Source: Obelidium mucronatum
Taxonomy: Eukaryota > Chytridiomycota > Chytridiomycetes > Chytridiales > Chytriomycetaceae
Length of the DNA: 64,000 bases
Assembly: GCA_025765595.1 (NCBI GenBank)
Contig: JAIVFH010000084.1
Location: 1 to 64,000 of the forward strand
Direction: 5' to 3'
In this document: in pieces, positions 1-12,300 of the stretch
How the letters are laid out: the number at the start of each line of letters is the position of its first letter
How positions within the stretch are numbered: the first letter of the stretch is position 1
Translations under genes and position numbers: made by a program
Notes under the pieces: generated by a model
Seen by the model: only the letters and a program-made list of their open reading frames with translations
Database searches by the model: none
Told to the model about the DNA's origin: nothing

Positions 1-3000
1 TGGTAACAATAAGAGTGGCAGATTGATGGGGAAAGTGTTTACATTATCGATTCCACCCTTTCTTGCTTTCGTAAGTTGGTGATATCGTTCAACTTCTAGC
101 GCGGCTAACACGTAAAACTTTTTGATTCGAAGAGGGTTCTTTCCGTTCTTGGCTTCCTCTTCAGCAAGCTATTTAAAAAGGGGGTTAGGCATATCCACGA
201 ACATCAAAAATAGAAAAAATAGAAGAAAAAAAAAGAAAAAAAAAAAAACACAAGCCCCACATCATATAACAATCTCGCCGACTTTTGACAATAATTTGCT
301 TTCCTGTATAACTCGATAGCAGTCAGTGGTTTATTCTTTTCAAGCAATTCGGCAGCATATTTGGCCAGGAGAGCTTCAATTCCTTGGAATCGATGCGCCT
401 CCGCCAGTTCGACAGCCATGTTCCATTTATTTAGCTGTACGCAAATGTCGATTACTGATTTAACGTCGCCGGCTTTGATGTATGCGGAAACGGCTTGGTC
501 GCAAAGGCCTACCGTGACAAACTTTTCTGCAATGTTCTGATCAAGGAGAAAAAAAAATTAATGCGTTGGATATACTATGGAAAGCAGCTGGGTAACACTT
601 ACAACGAGCAATGGACTGGTCTCTGACAGCGTGTATATGATCTTTTCGAGACTTTCGTAGTCTTCAACCATATAATGGCACTCAATAAGTTTCTCAACGT
701 TTCTCCCTTGTAGGTAGTATGTAATTGCTTGCGCCCTTGTTCAGCCGAAAAAAATAATAGAGACGTATTAAAACCCAAGTTGCAGCACAAAAAAAAACTC
801 ACCATCTCTGTCTTTCATAATAATAATCTCCGATAGAGTTCCACGCTTTTTCAAGCATAACATCATCTCCACTGCCACCGCTTTTAATCAACTGTACAAC
901 ACGGAACCAATCGCCCATTTGTGTGCGTAGACCAATCGCCAAATCTTTACGATCCATTTCCAAATAAATCTTTTCGGCGACTTCGATATGTCCAAAGTAA
1001 GCAGCAACTTCCGCTCGTTGCTTGTCCTTATCCTGTAGATGTACCGTTTGGCGAAGAAGAAACAAATGGAAACAAAACAAAAATGAGATACTCACGTCAA
1101 GTTTTTCAATCTTTTTCAAAAACTGCAACCCCTTGTAATCCAAGACTCGCACAAAGGCTTTCTGAGCAATTCCAAGCTCCAGTTTTTCTAATGCGCTATC
1201 GCTAATGAGTTTCCATAGACGTGGGTGCGGGTTTTCTTCCACATAGTTTAAGGCTTCTTGAAGACTCACGTTTGTGAGAATGGCTGCAGGGGGGGAGTTT
1301 AATTATAGTTGTATCAATTTTTAAAAGAGTGATTCTTTCGACTCTAAACCTCTCGCTTCACGCAAAGATCTGGAATCTAGAGATACAACGTGCTCTCGGG
1401 AAGGAGATTCGGGTTCCTTGAATAATTCATCGAGCATAATGGATTTGATTTGCAGGTTATCAAAAGATCCAATGTCTGAACAAGGAATTTGATTTAATTT
1501 TATACTCTCTAGGAGCGCTATTCTTACATCCAGAACAAGTTATGGGCTCCTCTGGAACATTGTTCTCAAATATAAACAATCTTGTTTTCTCCATGATTGC
1601 AAAAGATTCTGGATTGTCGGTCGCCCTGCAAAAAAAAAAAAAAAAAGATCGTTTCACATGTTGATATTTGAATATCTATGTTTTTGTTTTTTGTTGTTTG
1701 TTTCTTACTTACCATTCAATATCCCAAACATCCTTTCTCTCAAAGTCAAACAGCTTTCCGCCTTCCACGACGCTGTTGGCTGCAACATAGCTTCCATTAT
1801 TACCAGCACCCGCGCGTTTTCCAAGCTCCAGCATTTTCAACACGCCAGACACATCCAGCATCGCCAACCGGCTGCTATTGCAGTTCAATGATATAAATTG
1901 TGGACGAATGGGGATCGCGTATTTGGTTTCTAAACTGATGGATTGGAGGGCGATTTGTAGGAACGTTCCGCTTTGCCGAGCGACAATAAGCAGGCTGTCG
2001 CTTACAGATATCGCAGTGACAGGATCGGATGTATTTCTATTACCCAGTTTTTTTTTCAAAAAAAAAAATGTTGCAGTGCATGGTGAGAAAAAAAAAAAGT
2101 CGGTTACCTGTTCTTTGTGGTTTCCAAATTCAGCAAGGGAATTTCGAGGTTCACTGTGTCGCCAACATCGTCAATATGAAACATTCGATCTTTAAGCCCT
2201 CCTTCCTTTTTTCTGATGACTGGTTTTTGTTTGTTTGTTTGTTTGTTTGTTTGTTTTAATACACTTCCAACTTGATTTTGTTTGTGGGATGTTTTTTTTC
2301 CAACCTTCGAGTGCGCCAGATTTCTTGGGAGGCATCCTAAACTGCCAGCACAGAATGATTTCTGCTGACGCGGCGACAACGTGAGTTTTGGTGATGCGAA
2401 CGATTTTTGGAGCAAATGGAATGTGCCTTGTTTCAATGGCAGTTCCAATTGAGTTTGCGACCGTAAGAATATGGCTGAAAAGCGTTTTAAAGTTTAATCA
2501 GTGTCGATTTGGGGTTGATTTCAACTGTTTGCTCACTTTTCGCCATCATCAGCTTTGGAGACCAACAAACAATATTCACCGTGAGCCGTCATGATTGAGA
2601 GCTTATTCACTAATCTTTTATGAAAGAACATGTGGTTTTTTTAATGTACTTTTCATTTTAGAAACAAATACTCACTTCACGTGTCTCTCATTTGTTCTTG
2701 TATTCCAATACACAATTGTTGTCTCTGGCTGATCATACTTTTGAAACCCGTACGCAAGAACATCTTGAGCAAAGAAGCACCATTTATAGTCGGGGCGAAT
2801 ATTCGCAAAGTAGATGAACGAATCCACAGCGAGTGCGATCCGGAGGCCGCCATGTTCCCATGAAAGTGATGTTATTTTCTTTCCGGGAACTTTCAACGAT
2901 CTCAGATACTGTGAAGGGTATAATCAGCTTTTTTGTGAAGGTATGGCATTCTCTGTAAATACCTGGCCGAAAGGGTCATAAAATTGCACGACGCTGACTT

Positions 3001-4198
3001 CCTTTTCGTCTCCTTGGGCGCTTCTTGCAAACTGGATTCCTGATACAGCAAGGACCGATCCAAAATTATTCCATTTCACGTTGAGGAACCTCATATTTGT
3101 GTCAAGAACGAGAGGTGCTGGAAAAAAATTAAATGGAAATTTAGTCTGTGCAATTATTCGTCGAGAGATTTCGTACATTGATCTTTATCGTCTCTCATGA
3201 TTTGAATCTTTCCATTCTCAAAAGCTATCGCGAGACAAGGAGCTTTGGGCTCAACATATCCGTTGCTTCCATTATACCAATCCATGGCCGATATTTTCAA
3301 AGTTGTCGCTGTCTCACTGCAGTAAACAGGAAGTTTCGCCTGTGTTTTATTTTTCAGTTGTAATGCACAAAAAACCGCTCTTTGAAGGACAAACCAGAAA
3401 AGTTCCAGTTCCATCATAATAATGCAATTCTCCCGAACTTAATCCAAAGAGAATGCTTTTTCCATCCGGAGACCATTGAACATGTGAAAGGGTGACTTGT
3501 TTGAGCTCTTTGCCCCAAATTCGATTCCCATCCACAGATCCAACAATGACGGCACCTGCGTGAAAGAAAAGTTAAAGAGATTGTTCCAGCATTGGAGTTG
3601 TGAGATAGTCCATCATTTAAACTTGTACCATCTTCATAAATAATACAGATTCGAGACCCATCTTTGCTCCACTCCATATCCGCCACCACGCTTTTATTTC
3701 GGTTATTGATCATCTCTTCGTACCTAGATACAAAGACAGAGGTTTGCCGCGTCAGATGTCACTGCAAAAGATGTCGCATGAAAATTACCATACTCCTTTG
3801 TACAGAATCCAAACAATAATCAATCCATACTGATCTGAAGTTGTGAGTTTTCTGTGCTGCTCATTCCATTTGGAGACAACCACGGCGCCTGATGCATGTC
3901 GATGATGTCTTTAGCTTGTTGTAATAAAAAAGAAAGAATAAATAACAGCCTGACCAGTGTGCCCCTCGAGTGTTTGATTCATGCTCAAATTGCTAGTGGC
4001 CGCTGCCTCTGCCGGCTTCTTTCCATCGGCCGCAACAGCAGCTGATGCCGCAGCGGCTGGGGGGGTCTCGAGCTTCAGCACCTTCAGCAGTCCGTCTTCG
4101 CCCCCACACGCGATCCAGCCCTGGTCGTTGTCCCACGCGACGGTGCGCAGCTTGATTCCATTTGGAATCGCGATTTTCTTGGACAGAAACACAAACAT
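1..4198 (-). CDS. IFT121/WDR35: Intraflagellar transport protein IFT121 (WDR35), 3' end outside window
   Basis: Subunit of the IFT-A complex that carries cargo by retrograde transport in cilia and flagella. The N-terminus at 4198 begins MFVFLSKK and continues into a WD40 propeller ([16 protein letters not shown], then [18 protein letters not shown] blades), followed by the alpha-solenoid with landmarks [21 protein letters not shown] and [10 protein letters not shown]. These match the order of landmarks known in animal WDR35. At least fifteen exons are joined by GT-AG introns; downstream exons read as 1713-2036, 1528-1625, 1350-1475, 1096-1283, 803-1032, 603-735, 261-536 and 1-168, and each junction restores the expected frame. 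The exon at 1-168 is still mid-solenoid, so the C-terminus lies beyond the window. Its presence implies a flagellated cell stage. The start shares a 133 bp gap with the divergent NLR1 gene. Confidence 0.93.
2227..2256. repeat. (TTTG)n microsatellite in an IFT121 intron
   Basis: About seven tandem TTTG units lie inside an intron of the IFT121 gene, between the exon carrying the TKTHVVAAS block and the exon carrying the KDRMFHIDD block. It is a simple repeat with no evident function. A complementary CAAA-type repeat occurs near 25526. Confidence 0.8.
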
Positions 4199-4331
4199 TA
4201 TTTCTTTGCGAGAGAGAAGTTTGTCACGTTTTAATCCTCTGTGCAAGAAATCATTGTAACTGGAATGCGGATATTTATGCGTTATAAGTATATGTCCTTG
4301 TTCTAATTATAAGATCAACTTCAAATTAAAA
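4199..4331. promoter_or_regulatory. Divergent intergenic region between IFT121 and NLR1
   Basis: Only 133 bp separate the IFT121 start (4198, minus) from the NLR1 start (4332, plus), so both promoters must lie here or overlap the genes. It is AT-rich. I see no TATA box or known operator that I can name. Confidence 0.5.
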
Positions 4332-7300
4332 ATGCTCGGAACGCTTGAGACATTCATCTTCTCTCTCGTTGCTGTTCCTCAACAGGGCAAAGCTCGAATT
4401 AAGGTCTCTTACGATGGGGATACTTACATTATCGATCTTGAAGCCCAGACAATCGACTGTCTCAAGAAAGAGGTAATGATCTCATGGATCAATCATCACA
4501 CAACGCTGATCCACAGTTCCACACCTATTCAGATGAGTCGAAAGTTGGATCTCGATATTGGACAAGTGTTGATCAAGATAGAGTTCGATGGAGAGCTTTG
4601 CATTCTTGAAAGTGACTCCATGTTGGCTGAAACGATCGCACTTTCAAGTTCAACAAACAAACTTGCAAAAGTATTTGCATTTCAAAAGCCGCAAAAGACT
4701 TTGGCTTCTAGTCCTGTTCAAGGTGGTGGTGAACCAAAACCTGAAGTGTCTTTCAGAACTACAGTGGCAGTGACCTCTACAGCAGTATTAAATCCAAACA
4801 CTGTCACCGATTTGTTTCAGGAAAACGAGTTTGATGTTATGCTCTCATACCAGTTGAGTGGTGTTTTTCCACTTTCGCTCCACCAGCGGACTGAAATTTT
4901 GAATTAGGTGGGATTCACAAGCCAAGGTTCTTCTAATCAAGGAAGCATTGAAGACCCGCTACAATCTCAAAGTATGGATGGATATCGACAAAATGCGTGA
5001 TAACATCTTTCGTTCAATGGCCGAAGCCGTTGACAAGAGTAAAGTCGTTGCGGCTTTTGTCAACTCGAAATATCAGGTTTGTATTGCAGTATTTTTTTTC
5101 AGATCTGTAGTACTTAACATATTCCTTTTCAGAATTCTCCAAACTGCCTTTCGGAATTGAGTTACGCTCGTGATCGTAAAAAGAAGATTGCCCCTGCAAG
5201 AGACTTTCATGGCACAGAAGACGCCAAAGGCCCTGTCTATATCATGATTGCTGGAGCCTTATATTGCAACTTCACAGACAAGGAACCTGGTACCGCCGAC
5301 TTTGATTCCGAAATTGATAACCTCTACAAAAATATCCAACTCTATTTGGATGATATGGAGCGTTTAAAGAAGCAGCAGAATGAAGACAGCAAGCAGCAAT
5401 CGACTGCAGCTGTACCAAAGATTGCGGAACTGGAAAAAAGCAATCTCGAGAACTGGCTCAAACCAGTTGATTTCCAGGATGACGTTGGTTCGTACGCAAA
5501 TGCATATGTTAAGGGAACTCGTTTGTGGGCTGTTGAAATGGTCAACGAGTGGCTTCAAAATGAAGAGGAGCGCGTTTTGTGGCTTAACGGGGGCGCTGGT
5601 TTGGGAAAATCATTTATTGCCTGGCTCGTCAGTCAGAATCTACCGGCCACGTACCAACTGGGCTCCGCATTTTATTGCCGCCACAATGATGCTCAGAAAA
5701 ACAATGCCGAGAGCTTGGTAGCGACTTTGGCACATGATCTTTCAGTGGTTTTGCCAGAACTGCAGGCGCACCTTGAAATTGTCCGACTTGCTGATGAAAA
5801 ACGTGTTGCCGATGGAAACGTGAGCATTCTTTCAAACCCACGTAAGGCTTTCAAGAGTCTGCTGTTGGATGGTTTCAAGTCCATTCAAAATCCTCCACAA
5901 CGCAACATTTTGATTATAATCGATGCTTTGGATGAATGTGGAAAGCAAGGCGATGCTACTCGTGCAGCATTATTGGATTGGATCACCAAAGACGCTGCTC
6001 AATTCCCTGCATATATCAAGCTATTTGTGACCGCAAGGCCTGAAATCGACATTTTCGAGGCTCTTCAATCTCTGAAATCGTCCTGCTTGGTCCCATCGGA
6101 TGATCTTAATCAAGCCGATATTCGGACTTTCGTTGTGGATCGTTTCACCTGCGATTTCAATCCACAAGACAAGCAAGATGTCGAATCTGTTTCCGAATCC
6201 GCCAAAAAACTTGCAGAGAAGGCTGACGGTGTCTTTATCTACGCATCACTGGCGTGCGAGGAACTCAAACAACGTATTTTCACTTTGGCAGAAGCTAATG
6301 AAGGCCAAATCAATCTCAGCGTTCTACCAGAATTTGTCGAAGAATATCAAGGCGGTATTGATCAAGTTTACACGAAAGCGCTTGTTCGAGCCTTTGAGCA
6401 GGCTGACGCAACGTCCATCACTATGTTCCAGAAAGTCATGGGGGTTATTGTAGCAGCCAGAGAACCTCTCGCACAAGACACTATTGCAAGTCTTTTGGAT
6501 ATCAAGACTTTTGCAGTTGGATCCTTGATTATGCAAATTCGACCGATTCTGAAAATTGATGAAATGGGTCTAATCTCTGTTCTCCACAAGAGTCTGACTG
6601 ATATTCTGACGTCTCCTACTCGATGCGAGGATCCCCGCTTCCTCATCAATCTTGGACAAGTCCATTCCGATATAACTGTTCGAAGTTTCGATTTGATTCA
6701 GGAGCTCAACAGCACAACCCCCTCATCCAGTCACATCTACGCTTGCTCCTTTTGGGCTGATCATTTGAGTAAAACGAATCAACACGATTCTCGCGCTCTA
6801 TTAACCGCGTTGGAGAGATTCGTCCAAGATTCAATTGTGGATTGGGTTTTTGCTTTGGCTGTTGCTCAAAAATTAAATGCCACCCTTTCTCCAAGTCTGG
6901 AGTCCGCCATGCAATTCCTGAGCGCGCGGTTTTCTGTCGATGGCGGCAATGAAGTAGTTCCACGGCTGATCCACGCTCTTATGGATTTTTGTGCGGTCGA
7001 TGGTTTGGAGGAAACAGTCTTGAGTGAGGCGTGGCGAGCCGCCGTGAAACGAATTCACGAGCCTTATGCCGCCATTGGGGAAGTTGATTTCGAAATTAAA
7101 GACGAGGTGGACAGCTCAAAGACGGACGAATGCGAAGAAGATGAAGAAGAGGCTTTGGAAGGTACTGGCGAATCTCTTGAACTCAAACGCACCGAAGGTA
7201 AAAGCCAAAATCCACTTCATTTGCATTATTTGAATAAATTTAAATCAAAGTTATTCAAGACTTAGCGCTCCACTTGCCTGCTCCTGCTCCATCAAAGAAA

Positions 7301-8821
7301 AAACGGCAGCAACCAGTCGTGAAAGAGGACGACATTGTGCAGTCGGTGGAAGACTTTGATAGCAATATTCCTGACGAGAGTTGCATGCCTTTGAATTACA
7401 TTGAATCAAAAAGCGAAGGTACCGTTGAGTTGTACATCTTTGGGATTCTAATCCATGAGTAAAAGAGGGACCATCTGGCGAAGCGGAAAATGAAAAGAAG
7501 GAACGAATCCAGGAGCAAGTGGATGCAACTTTGCAGCAAATGAGTCTTGCTTTGAATCGCCAGGATAAGCTGGAAACACTTGTTCAACAATCGGAGGAGC
7601 TCTCGCAGACCGCCCAAAGTTTCAAGAAACAATCAAAGAAAGAGAGTATTTTCAGTCGCTTTTTCGGTGCCATTGGAGGTTTGTTGGTTGTTTCACAAAT
7701 ATTCTAAAAAGAAATGCTGAATACTTTGACTGTAAAGGGGGAGCAAAGCCGCCACCTGCGCCCGCACCTGCACCTGCCGTGGAAAGTAGTAAAATTCAGC
7801 CACAAGGGCCACTGGCAGAGGCAGCTCCTTTGGATGTGTCACTTCCGTCAGTTGGTTCTGCACAAGTCGCATCATCGATTATAGCTGGGGCACCCTTAAG
7901 GGCAGAATTTGGTAAGCTCGATCAATGACAAAAACAGCTGGTGCTGAATAAATTACCGAGATTCTTCATTGCCTCCAACGCGTCTCTCAAGTGGGCCGCG
8001 ACTTTCTCCTTCTCCAGGAACCGTATTGGAATCGTTACCGATGCCTGGTAAGGAATCGCATTGGATGAATATTCTTGTTTTACCTTTAATTGTGTTTTTG
8101 ATTTGAAGCCTCAGCGACCCAAACTTTGCCGCCGATTGGTAGTTCATTGCCGCCATCGCCGGCACAACAAATCCCAGCAACCAGTTCGTACTTACGCCCT
8201 CAGGCGCCAGGTTCTGCAGGCAGTTATTCGTCACCAGCGCCTCCTCCACCACCAGCCATAATTCCAACAAAACGTTCGTTCAACACCTCGATTCTTTTAT
8301 TTTCTTTGTTATTTAAATTGTTTTCCAGCAATTCAAGCACCACAGGCTCCTGCAACAATCAAACGCCATGGAACCACCAAAGTGTTTTTGTCTTTCCAGT
8401 TAAGTTCCCCAACAGCCCGCGCGATTCCCTCCTTTTTTTTTCTAAACTACAAAAAAAAAATAGCCCTGAATCATCCTCTTTCGTGACTTCTCTTTCCGCA
8501 TATCTTGTCGATACTTATGGAGTAAACATTCAAATCATTCAAGGACAATTCAAGGAAATGGATTCCTGCGATTTCGTGATTATCGTGCTTTCCCCAAAAT
8601 ACGAAACGTCAAAATGGCATCGCAAGGAAGCCGGTTACGCCGTCATGACCAAGAAAGAATTGATCCCGATTTTGGTGGACCAAGAAGGTGGTGTTGTTGA
8701 AGGGGATGAAATTCCTGGGTTGTCGATTGTGGGTGAAAGAGTTGTGGATTTGAGAGGAAGTAAGGCAGAGGATATTGCTGCCGAGGCGGTGGCTCGAATC
8801 GATGAAATGTCACTATTGTGA
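4332..8821 (+). CDS. NLR1: PB1-like/TIR/NACHT/R-SNARE-like/Pro-rich/TIR protein
   Basis: Predicted intracellular receptor of the NACHT NTPase class. Exons: 4332-4472, 4533-4852, 4908-5076, 5133-7197, 7266-7418, 7466-7678, 7738-7911, 7961-8047, 8109-8273, 8329-8398, 8464-8821. They total 3915 nt (1304 aa) with the frame closing exactly. Domains by residue: PB1-like fold about 18-100, with the acidic FDGELCILESDSMLAETI segment; TIR1 about 145-270, from ENEFDVMLSYQ to NCLSELSYA, where the E fits the TIR NADase glutamate; NACHT about 345-530 with Walker A GGAGLGKS and Walker B IIIDALDE, then a fungal winged-helix region; an R-SNARE-like helix about 962-1016; a Pro-rich linker; TIR2 about 1180-1304 (VFLSF, then SKWHRKEAGYA). 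I infer NAD hydrolysis triggered by NACHT oligomerisation. I see no signal peptide, membrane segment, WD40 or LRR sensor. A paralogue follows in tandem. Confidence 0.88.
7466..7678 (+). other. Exon 6 of NLR1: R-SNARE-like coiled-coil module
   Basis: This exon encodes a heptad helix reading VDATLQQMSLALNRQDKLET followed by LVQQSEELSQTAQSFKK. The spacing resembles the synaptobrevin/VAMP SNARE motif: a conserved Arg at the zero-layer position in the LxRxxKL context, then LxxxSExLxxxAxxFKK. The usual C-terminal membrane anchor does not follow; instead comes a short basic stretch (KKQSKKESIF) and FFGAIGG. The module is absent from paralogue NLR2. The call rests on motif resemblance only. Confidence 0.6.
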
Positions 8822-9359
8822 TTCAAAAAAGATTTTGACAGACATAATTATTTTGTGCAACCACTGACGATTCCATCGTCTATTTTGGTAATAACTTTTC
8901 GGTGGTACGCATATTACTACTAACTTAAACGAAGCGCACGTGTTTTCGATTAAGCGAGGATAGATTGCTTTGAATCCCTGCATTTGGCTACGAAAGTATG
9001 GAGCTCCCGTCACTTTTCCACTTTCAACTTGATCTGGGCTTCTCCCACAGGTCTCATATATCGTCGCAAGTATGACTTTTGTTTAGGATTTTTTGTGTCG
9101 CTGACTCTACTGTAGTACTTTGTTATGGCTGTTGCTTCTAGAAAATTAAACCACATTCCGCATTTAAGTTGCTGGCAGATCAACTTAATCCTTTAAGGCC
9201 TCTGGATCTTCGGAAGGGATATGGATGCGTCAGCTTGAATCTTTAAATTCTGCTGCGTAAGCCACGTGGAAGAATTCTTGAAAAGAGTCATCGTTACGCA
9301 GTTGCTCAAGGTCAGTCGGTATGAGTACAAGTCCGGTGAATTTTAATTTGATTTTGAAA
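8822..9359. other. Intergenic region between NLR1 and NLR2
   Basis: This 538 bp stretch holds no coding sequence I can support. It should contain the NLR1 3' UTR and the NLR2 promoter. An in-frame ATG at 9321 would add 13 residues to NLR2, but homology with NLR1 begins only at the ATG at 9360. Confidence 0.5.
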
Positions 9360-12300
9360 ATGCTAGGAACGCTCGAAACGTTTATCTTCTCGCTGATCGC
9401 TGCTCCTCTGCCGGGGAAAGCGCGTGTTAAAGTCGTGTACAATGGGGAAACTTATATTATTGATCTCGAAGCTCAGTCAATCGATTGCTTGAAGAAGGAG
9501 GTATTGTACTCAGCTAAAGAGAACAAAGGTCACGAAGCACCTAATCCACCAAATCTCAGATGAGTCGAAAATTAGACCTTGATACTAGCCAAGTGCTTAT
9601 CAAGATAGAATGCGATGGGGAGCTTTGCATTCTTGAAAGTGACTCTACGCTGGCTGAAACGATCTCTCTTTCAAATTCAACAAACAAACTTGCAAAAGTA
9701 TTTGTCTTTCAGAAGCAAGCTTTGATTTCTACAGACCATCCAAAGAATGAAATGTCGTCGCGTAGTATCGCTACAGTTACTACCCCAACCTCCCCAACAT
9801 TGGTGAATTCAAGCACAATCAATGATTTGTTTCCTGAAAATGAATTTGATGTGATGCTGTCATATCAGTTGAGTGTCACTTGTTGCATGATTGGAACGTC
9901 GCACTAATTGCTTTTCTCAGGTGGGATTCACAAGCCAAGGTTCTTCTGATCAAGGAAGCATTGAAAAGCCGATACAATCTCAAAGTATGGATGGATGTCG
10001 ATAAAATGCGCGACAATATCTTCCGTTCAATGGCCGAAGCCGTCGACAAGAGTAAAGTCGTTGCTGCCTTTGTCAACTCGAAATATCAAGTTCGTGTTGC
10101 CTTATTTTTGCATTGTCTCCTAAAAAAAGTTCCAATTTTCATTTTTAGAAATCGCCAAACTGCCTCTCTGAGCTGAGCTATGCTCGCGACCGCAAAAAGA
10201 AAATTGCTCCTGCTCGTGACTTTCATGGCGACGAAGAGGCAATGGGACCTGTCTATATTATGATTGCTGGATCATTGTATTGCAACTTTACAGGCAAGGA
10301 GCCTGGTACTGCCGCTTTTGATTCCGAAATCGATAGCCTCTACAAAAATATTCGGCTTTATTTGGATGATATGGAGCGTTTAAAGAAGCAACAGAATGAA
10401 GGCAGCAAACTTACGGCTCGAGTACCAAATGTTTTGGAATTGCAAAAGAGTGAACTGGAGATCTGGCTCAAACCAGTTGATTTCCGCTGCGATGTGGATG
10501 CCTATTCAAAAGCATATGTGAAGGGGACTCGTTTGTGGGCTGTTGAAATGGTGAATGGGTGGCTACAGAACGAAGATGAGCGCGTATTGTGGCTTAACGG
10601 AGGCGCTGGTTTGGGCAAGTCGTTCATTGCCTGGCTCGTAAGTCAGAGCTTACCTGTCACATATCAACTGGGCTCTTCATTTTATTGCCGCCACAACGAC
10701 GCTCGGAAAAACAATGCCGAGAGTTTGGTGGCTACCTTGGCATACGATCTTTCGTTGGTCTTGCCGGAACTCCGCACGCACATCGAAATTGTTCGACTTG
10801 CTGATGAAAAACGTGTAGCGGACGGAAACGTAAGCCTTCTTACAAACCCACGCAGGGCTTTCAAGAGTCTATTAGTGGATGGTTTTAAGTCCATTCAGAA
10901 TCCTCCGCAACGCCGTATTTTGATTATAGTTGATGCGTTGGATGAGTGTGGAAAGCAAGGTGATGCTACACGTACAGCATTGTTGGATTGGATCACCGAA
11001 GACGCTGCTCAATTCCCTGCGTATATCAAGCTATTTGTGACCGCAAGGCCCGAAATCGACATTTTACGAGGCTCTTCAATCTCTGAAATCGTCCTGCTTG
11101 GTTCCATCGGATGATCTCAATCAAGCCGATATTCGGAGATTCGTTTTGGATCGCCTTATTTGCGATTTCAACCCGCAAAACAAACAAGATGTCGAATCTG
11201 TTTCAGAATCTGCAAAACTACTAGCTGAAAAAGCCGATGGCCTCTTCATTTATGCGTCCTTGGCTTGTGAGGATCTGAAACGGCTGATTTTCGCATTAGC
11301 CGAACAAAATAATGGCCAAATCATTCTTAATCTTCTACCTAGCTTTGTTGAAGAATATCAAGGCGGTATAGACCAAGTGTATACAAAAGCACTTGTCAGA
11401 GCCTTTGAGAATACTGATACCGCATCAATCAGCCTATTTCAAAAAGTGATGGGTGTTATTATTGCAGCCAGAGAGCCGCTCTGTCAAGACACTATTGCAA
11501 GTCTTTTGAATATCAAGACTTTTGCAGTTGGATCCTTGATTATGCAAATTCGGCCGATTCTGAAAATTGATGAAATGGGTCTAATCTCTGTTCTCCACAA
11601 GAGTCTAAATGATATTTTGACGACTCCAACCCGCTGCAAAGACCCACGATTCTTCATCATTCTTGGTCAAATTCACTCAGATATCACGGTTCGCTGCTTC
11701 GAGTTGCTTCATGAGCTCAACGGCTCCTGCCCGTCTGCTACGGAAATCTATGCGTCTACTTTTTGGGCAGATCATCTGAGCAAATCAAATCTACAGGACT
11801 CCCGCACTCTTTTAAGCAAGATGGAGAGATTGGTTCAATACTCGATGGTCAAATGGGTGTATTGCTTGGCTTATACTCAAAGACTTGATGCTGTCCTTTC
11901 TCATAGTCTCGAATCTGCAATGCTGTTTTTGAGTTCACGTTTCTCCAGTGACGACAATAGTAATGAGAAAGTTCCAGGCCTGATTCACGCTTTTATGGAC
12001 TTTTGTCAGGTGGATAGCTTGGCGGAAGATGTTTTGAGTAAGGAATGGCGAGCTGCTTTGAAAAAAATTCATGAACCCTATGCTGCGGCGGAAGCGAAGC
12101 CAAAAGGAGGAGGATCCCACACCAGCAGAAGCTACTGAAAAAGATAAAATTCTTCAACATGGCCCCCTGCCTGGAGCGACACCTCATTTGAATGTATTTC
12201 TTCCATCCATTGGTTCTGTATCAATCCCGTCAATTACTACAACAGAGACACTTTCAGAAGCTGAAGCTGGTAATTTTTTTATATCATCATGAGCTTGTTC

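Noticed and set aside
9321..9359. Upstream ATG at 9321 as the NLR2 start
   Set aside because: In frame, but similarity to NLR1 begins only at the ATG at 9360.
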